Below, piece by piece: positions 47,715 to 50,761 of a DNA stretch of 50,761 nt. Source of the DNA: Candidatus Iainarchaeum andersonii SCGC AAA011-E11. GTDB taxonomy: Archaea > Iainarchaeota > Iainarchaeia > Iainarchaeales > Iainarchaeaceae. The DNA is taken from positions 1-50,761 of the forward strand of contig AQRS01000040.1 of assembly GCA_000402355.1 (NCBI GenBank), in the 5' to 3' direction. The notes beneath the pieces are model-generated. The model saw nothing but the letters and a program-made list of their open reading frames with translations, made no database searches and was not told the DNA's origin. Position numbers and translations under genes: made by a program. The stretch's first letter is position 1. The number at the start of each line of letters is the position of its first letter.

Positions 47715-48065
47715 TCAGAGTAATTTGAGTTCCTTCGTGAATTTATTTATCTCGTTTTCCGGAACAGGCCCTATTGCTACTGCGGTGGGTTCGCCAGCCT
47801 CGATTTGTGTCCTTCCCGCGTCCTTGATGAGCGCGGTTGGAAAGAGCTTTTTGAGTTTCTCGAACATTTCCAATAATTCCTTTTTGGAGTTCACTTTAAG
47901 CACGATTTTCGCTTGTCCTTGCTCCTTCCATTCCTCGACCCATTTCGGCTTTTCGCGCAGGGTTTTTTCGTATGCTTCAAGGGAAGCGTGTGCAGATTGA
48001 GCTCCGATTTTGCCGCGGCCCATGTTCAGGTCGGCGCGCACGATGATTACCTGCTTATAGTCCAT
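47715..48065 (-). CDS. pth2: Peptidyl-tRNA hydrolase, archaeal type (Pth2)
   Basis: Recycles peptidyl-tRNA dropped from ribosomes. The 116-residue protein has the family blocks KQVIIVRADLNMGRGKIGAQ, SAHASLEAY, IKDAGRTQIEAGEPTAVAIG and GPVPENEINKFTKELKLL. Full length. Confidence 0.96.
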   Translation of the reverse strand: MDYKQVIIVRADLNMGRGKIGAQSAHASLEAYEKTLREKPKWVEEWKEQGQAKIVLKVNSKKELLEMFEKLKKLFPTALIKDAGRTQIEAGEPTAVAIGPVPENEINKFTKELKLL

Positions 48066-48133
48066 TCAGAATTCAAGGCAAACAAAGAATATATACGTTA
48101 GCGTTGAAGCGGCCGGAAACTGGTTTGCGCTCT

Positions 48134-48505
48134 TTATTTCACGTATTCCACGTTTTCCATTCCGATGAATCCTTTGTCGCCCGTGAGGAATTTCATGTCC
48201 CTTGTCTTGGCCATGATGTATCCTATGCAGTCTATGTAGGATAGCTTCAGTTTTTTGTGCCTTGCCCTGAATTTGCTCGCTTCTTTTATTGCTGTTGAAT
48301 CAAAGCCTATTGTGTGCTTTTCAAATAAATCGTAATAAGAGTCGGCTGTTTCCTCCCCTTTCTGCAATGTGAGCCAGTAATGCAGTTCCATAAGGTTGAG
48401 CCTCGTGGTGATTATGCTTATTCCCTCGTTGTATTTTTCGTAGTCGGGATTTCCCTTCAGTATTTCAAAGAACGCGTAGCTGTCGAAAAAATAAGCGTTA
48501 TCCAT
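48134..48505 (-). CDS. vapC: VapC-type PIN-domain toxin ribonuclease
   Basis: A 123-residue PIN domain. Candidate metal ligands are D8 (FFDSYAFFE), E40 (LNLMELHYW), D92 (LSYIDCIGY) and D110 (FLTGDKGF). Such toxins cut RNA, often tRNA or rRNA, when released from the antitoxin. Its start overlaps the antitoxin stop by one base. Confidence 0.9.
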   Translation of the reverse strand: MDNAYFFDSYAFFEILKGNPDYEKYNEGISIITTRLNLMELHYWLTLQKGEETADSYYDLFEKHTIGFDSTAIKEASKFRARHKKLKLSYIDCIGYIMAKTRDMKFLTGDKGFIGMENVEYVK

Positions 48506-48717
48506 TAATCCCAGCCCTTCCTTACCATGTCCTTGAACTGCTGCCCCGTCATTCTCGTGCCCTTGAGCGAGCCGAAGAGCCTGGAAAAATCGGCTTTCTT
48601 CACCACTTCAATCAGGACCTTGTCGTTCTCCCTGATGCCCTTTTCTTCCAGGAACTCCTTCGGGAATATTGCCCCTTTGGAGTTCCCCCATTTTTTCACG
48701 GTGACCTCGATAGCCAT
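48505..48717 (-). CDS. vapB: VapB-type AbrB/SpoVT antitoxin
   Basis: A 70-residue protein: an AbrB DNA-binding beta domain (MAIEVTVKKWGNSKGAIFPK, then NDKVLIEVVKK) and a C-terminal helix that would wrap the toxin (FSRLFGSLKG...QFKDMVRKGWD). The ATG at 48717 is chosen; a GTG frame opens at 48726. It likely represses its own operon through the palindrome at 48730-48745. Confidence 0.9.
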   Translation of the reverse strand: MAIEVTVKKWGNSKGAIFPKEFLEEKGIRENDKVLIEVVKKADFSRLFGSLKGTRMTGQQFKDMVRKGWD

Positions 48718-48729
48718 GCAAACCACTAA

Positions 48730-48745
48730 TTATACTTGAGTATAA
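48730..48745. promoter_or_regulatory. Perfect palindrome in the vapBC promoter (operator)
   Basis: TTATACTTGAGTATAA: two 7-bp arms around TG, 13 bases upstream of vapB, just downstream of a TATA-like TTTAAATAAG (about 48748-48757). Antitoxin binding there would block transcription. Confidence 0.65.
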
Positions 48746-48789
48746 CTCTTATTTAAACTTTTTGAGGGTTCTTTGCCGGTGCGCAGCCA

Positions 48790-49497
48790 TCAATCGAGCT
48801 TCCAGTAAATCCTTCTGTTCTCGGCGCCCTTGTTTTTGAAATCAGTGATTTTGAGTTTCCCGATTTCTTTTGTGTTGTGCACGTGCGTTCCGCCATCCGC
48901 CTGCACGTCAAGAGCCCCTATTGAAACTATTCTCAAAACAGGAATATTTTTCGGCAGAACATCCTTGAGCCTAAATAACTCAGAGCGCTGCAGCGCCTTT
49001 TCGCGTTCCTCGTATGCAATGGTAATTTCAAGCCCTTTTTGTATCGCTTCGTTTGCCTTGTGCTCAAAAGTTTTGAGCAGTTCGCGGTCGAATTCAGGCA
49101 CGTTGAAATCCATTCTTGATTCTTCTTCGCCGAGCTGGTTGCCTGTTATGAGTGCGCCGATTTCCATGTTGATTACAGCCGCCAAAATGTGCGCGGAGGT
49201 GTGCATGCGCATGTGCTTGTACCTTTTCTCCCAATCGAGGACGCATTTTACTTTGTCCCCTTCCTTCAATCCATGCTCCGAGACTTCGTGGGAAATTTCA
49301 TCGCCGAACTGCTTTGCAAAAACGACTTTGTATTCCTTGTTGTTGCAAATTATTTTTCCGGTGTCGCTTGGCTGCCCACCGCCATGTGCATAAAAAATAG
49401 TTTTGCCGAGCACAACGAATTTTCCTTCGCTCACTTTGGTTATTTTTGCGGAGCATTCTTTCGCGTACGAATCGTCGAGGCAAATTTTTTGCGTCAT
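48790..49497 (-). CDS. alaX: Alanyl-tRNA editing protein AlaX
   Basis: A 235-residue free-standing editing domain that hydrolyses misacylated tRNA-Ala. Zinc/catalytic motifs are HTSAHILAA (HxxxH), the GGGQPSDTG loop of the medium AlaX-M type, and GGTHVHNTKEIG. The ATG at 49497 follows an AGGTGGAG site; a GTG lies at 49512. It overlaps the preceding gene by four bases. Confidence 0.93.
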   Translation of the reverse strand: MTQKICLDDSYAKECSAKITKVSEGKFVVLGKTIFYAHGGGQPSDTGKIICNNKEYKVVFAKQFGDEISHEVSEHGLKEGDKVKCVLDWEKRYKHMRMHTSAHILAAVINMEIGALITGNQLGEEESRMDFNVPEFDRELLKTFEHKANEAIQKGLEITIAYEEREKALQRSELFRLKDVLPKNIPVLRIVSIGALDVQADGGTHVHNTKEIGKLKITDFKNKGAENRRIYWKLD

Positions 49498-49967
49498 TTT
49501 GGTTTTCTCCACCTGTTTACTTGCTTCCAGTTTTTTCCCGGTTCTTGTGGGGGTGCAGGCTGGGTTTCGATTATTTTAGGTTCAGGTTTCGGGAGCTCTC
49601 TTTTCAGTGCGGACGGGCATTTTTTGTATATCTGCAGGAGTGCGGGCGATTCCCCGTACCTTCTTTTGATGTCGTAATATTTGTGTGCAATAATGCGCGC
49701 CAGTTCGTGCATTGTCATGTAGGATACTGTTGGATGGTTATAGATTTTCACGAGCTTGTTTAGGTATGCGGTTTCCAGCATCCTCGCTGCCCGTGTGTGT
49801 TCTTCCGGTGCCATCCCATTTATTCCTGTGCTGAGAACGGTATGTTCGTCCTTGATTGCGCCAAAATTAGGGGTCGGCCCATGGTTTATTCCATTGATTT
49901 TGTGTTCATATAATTCCGGAATTTGTATGAATTCCCTGAGTTGCCGGAGGAACTCTGCCCTGTCCAT
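49494..49967 (-). CDS. Hypothetical protein, coupled to alaX
   Basis: A 157-residue soluble protein: an N-terminal helix (FLRQLREFIQIPELY), an NHGPTPNFG segment, a helical middle (MLETAYLNKLVKIYNHP) and a proline/glutamate-rich tail. Family not recognised. The four-base overlap with alaX indicates co-translation. Confidence 0.6.
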   Translation of the reverse strand: MDRAEFLRQLREFIQIPELYEHKINGINHGPTPNFGAIKDEHTVLSTGINGMAPEEHTRAARMLETAYLNKLVKIYNHPTVSYMTMHELARIIAHKYYDIKRRYGESPALLQIYKKCPSALKRELPKPEPKIIETQPAPPQEPGKNWKQVNRWRKPK

Positions 49968-50009
49968 AAGAATTAGTTGCTGTTGAAAATCGGTTTAAAT
50001 GGAATGCCT

Positions 50010-50408
50010 TCACCCCTCGCTTCCGTTTGTCTGTATTTCTATTTCCACGGCTTCCTCTTTTGCCTCGCGCGGTTCCGGCGCGGCTATTCCTTTGTATGTT
50101 ATGGTTTTGGTTACCCCTTTTTCTCCCCAGAGGTAGGCTATGCTTTGCTCTTCGCCCCTGGAAAGGGACAGGGTTTTTCCTTTTGCCTGGTCGTTCCCCT
50201 CTTTAAGCGTGAATAGCCTGCTGTACTCGAGCTTTGCGTTGTCCCCTGCAATGCTCAGGACCTTGAAAACGTGCTCGTGGTTCCCGTTTCCCATTACCTG
50301 GTCGAATTCCTCTTCGTTGTCCGCGGTGTAGGAAATGGTCTCTATTTTCTTTTTGAACGGGGGTCTCCAGTCCGATTCAATGGTTTTTACCTGAAAAACA
50401 GCTTTCAT
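50010..50408 (-). CDS. Hypothetical protein
   Basis: A 132-residue, mostly beta-type soluble protein with an acidic C-terminus. The ATG at 50408 lies about 28 bases after a TATA-like TTTTTTATACG, fitting a leaderless transcript; the frame upstream (to 50552) has no support and crosses the hairpin region. Family not recognised. Confidence 0.6.
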   Translation of the reverse strand: MKAVFQVKTIESDWRPPFKKKIETISYTADNEEEFDQVMGNGNHEHVFKVLSIAGDNAKLEYSRLFTLKEGNDQAKGKTLSLSRGEEQSIAYLWGEKGVTKTITYKGIAAPEPREAKEEAVEIEIQTNGSEG

Positions 50409-50539
50409 GCTATTTACTAAGTTCTTCGTCGTATAAAAAACTTTTGCTGTTTCCGGGCTTAGTTGAAAATCTCTGTTTGTTGAACCAGTTCTAGGTTCTG
50501 TGCTGAGTATCTGGCGTGTAATTGTGCTTTGCGTGTTCT

Positions 50540-50574
50540 GGCGTAGCGGCATGAGAGATGGCTGCCGCTACGCC
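50540..50574. repeat. Perfect 11-bp GC-rich hairpin
   Basis: GGCGTAGCGGC (50540-50550) and GCCGCTACGCC (50564-50574) with a 13-nt loop, in an otherwise A/T-rich intergenic stretch. No T-run follows, so it does not look like a terminator. It could be an mRNA leader structure, a protein site or an element end. Confidence 0.65.
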
Positions 50575-50600
50575 GTTTGGTGGAGGAGAACCCTGATTCA

Positions 50601-50761
50601 ATGCCTTTTTTCTTAATAGGGCAAGGAGCATCTAAAACGGTGCAACTTGTGGGGCCTGTAGACAAATCACATTATGGGGTAGAAATTGACGGTAATTTTG
50701 TAGTAATGGACTTTAAATGCCAAAAATCAACGTTTTTCAATTTAAGCGTTTGCGAGCGTGA
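50601..50761 (+). CDS. Partial hypothetical protein at the right edge
   Basis: Fifty-three codons remain open to the window end, starting MPFFLIGQGASKTVQLVGPV. A GGAGGAG ribosome-site-like sequence lies about a dozen bases upstream; a GTG at 50580 is an alternative start. Family not recognised from this fragment. Confidence 0.4.
   Translation, partial: MPFFLIGQGASKTVQLVGPVDKSHYGVEIDGNFVVMDFKCQKSTFFNLSVCER

Overview
The window comes from an archaeon, most likely a small-genome DPANN lineage of the Diapherotrites/Micrarchaeota kind; the phylum is inferred, the domain is clear. Archaeal markers are DnaG primase, RadA, RPA-type OB proteins, Hjc, aIF6, ribosomal proteins L39e, L31e, S19e and LX, prefoldin alpha, SRP54 and FtsY, the RNase P protein Rpr2, Pus10, Pth2, GGGP synthase, a tRNA-Phe whose introns fold as bulge-helix-bulge motifs, class III signal peptides, and many TATA boxes about 25-30 nt from start codons. 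Genes are dense on both strands and no gene-free stretch exceeds 300 bases.

Layout. 1-440: 5' part of an IS200/IS605 TnpA and a terminal-type hairpin. 440-2440: two small membrane proteins, tRNA-Lys, a LAGLIDADG endonuclease and tRNA-Phe with two introns. 2627-7245: a secreted fibronectin-like surface protein, a polyprenyl diphosphate synthase, a KaiC-like ATPase and a 5'-truncated ABC permease. 7247-10842: a RelA-type (p)ppGpp synthetase, CorA and triosephosphate isomerase. 10867-17518: a complete SUF iron-sulfur operon (HTH regulator, sufC, sufB with a 406-residue intein, sufD, sufS, sufU). 17650-20499: a thiol redox cluster (two membrane-anchored DsbA-like proteins, glutaredoxin, thioredoxin reductase). 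20509-23156: malic enzyme, CoA-binding protein, Pus10. 23380-26372: RadA, RPA, GGGP synthase. 26367-30585: SRP54, prepilin peptidase, RibD, an epimerase. 30799-36512: TRAM protein, small basic protein, single-OB protein, and the S19e-PDCD5-L39e-L31e-aIF6-LX-prefoldin-FtsY operon. 36792-50761: a pilin-like LamG protein, Rpr2, three tRNAs, thymidylate kinase, a transglutaminase-like surface protein, DnaG, Hjc, a membrane/coiled-coil cluster with a frameshift, a circularly permuted GTPase, Pth2, VapBC, AlaX, and unknown genes to the right edge.

The most unusual layer is repeats. At least four small families are scattered through the window: (A/C) paired palindromes with TATCRAARGACA arms, three loci; (B) a roughly 93-137 bp element with TATAGC/GCTATA ends, two copies, one nested inside an A-C pair; (D) pyrimidine/purine hairpins with a GCTGTACCAAAAAGAAA tail, clustering beside tRNA genes; (E) a 56-bp sequence translated in the same frame inside two unrelated proteins, S19e and an epimerase. 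One A palindrome supplies the C-terminus and stop codon of Pus10. This resembles in-frame palindromic elements of Rickettsia and deserves genome-wide follow-up.
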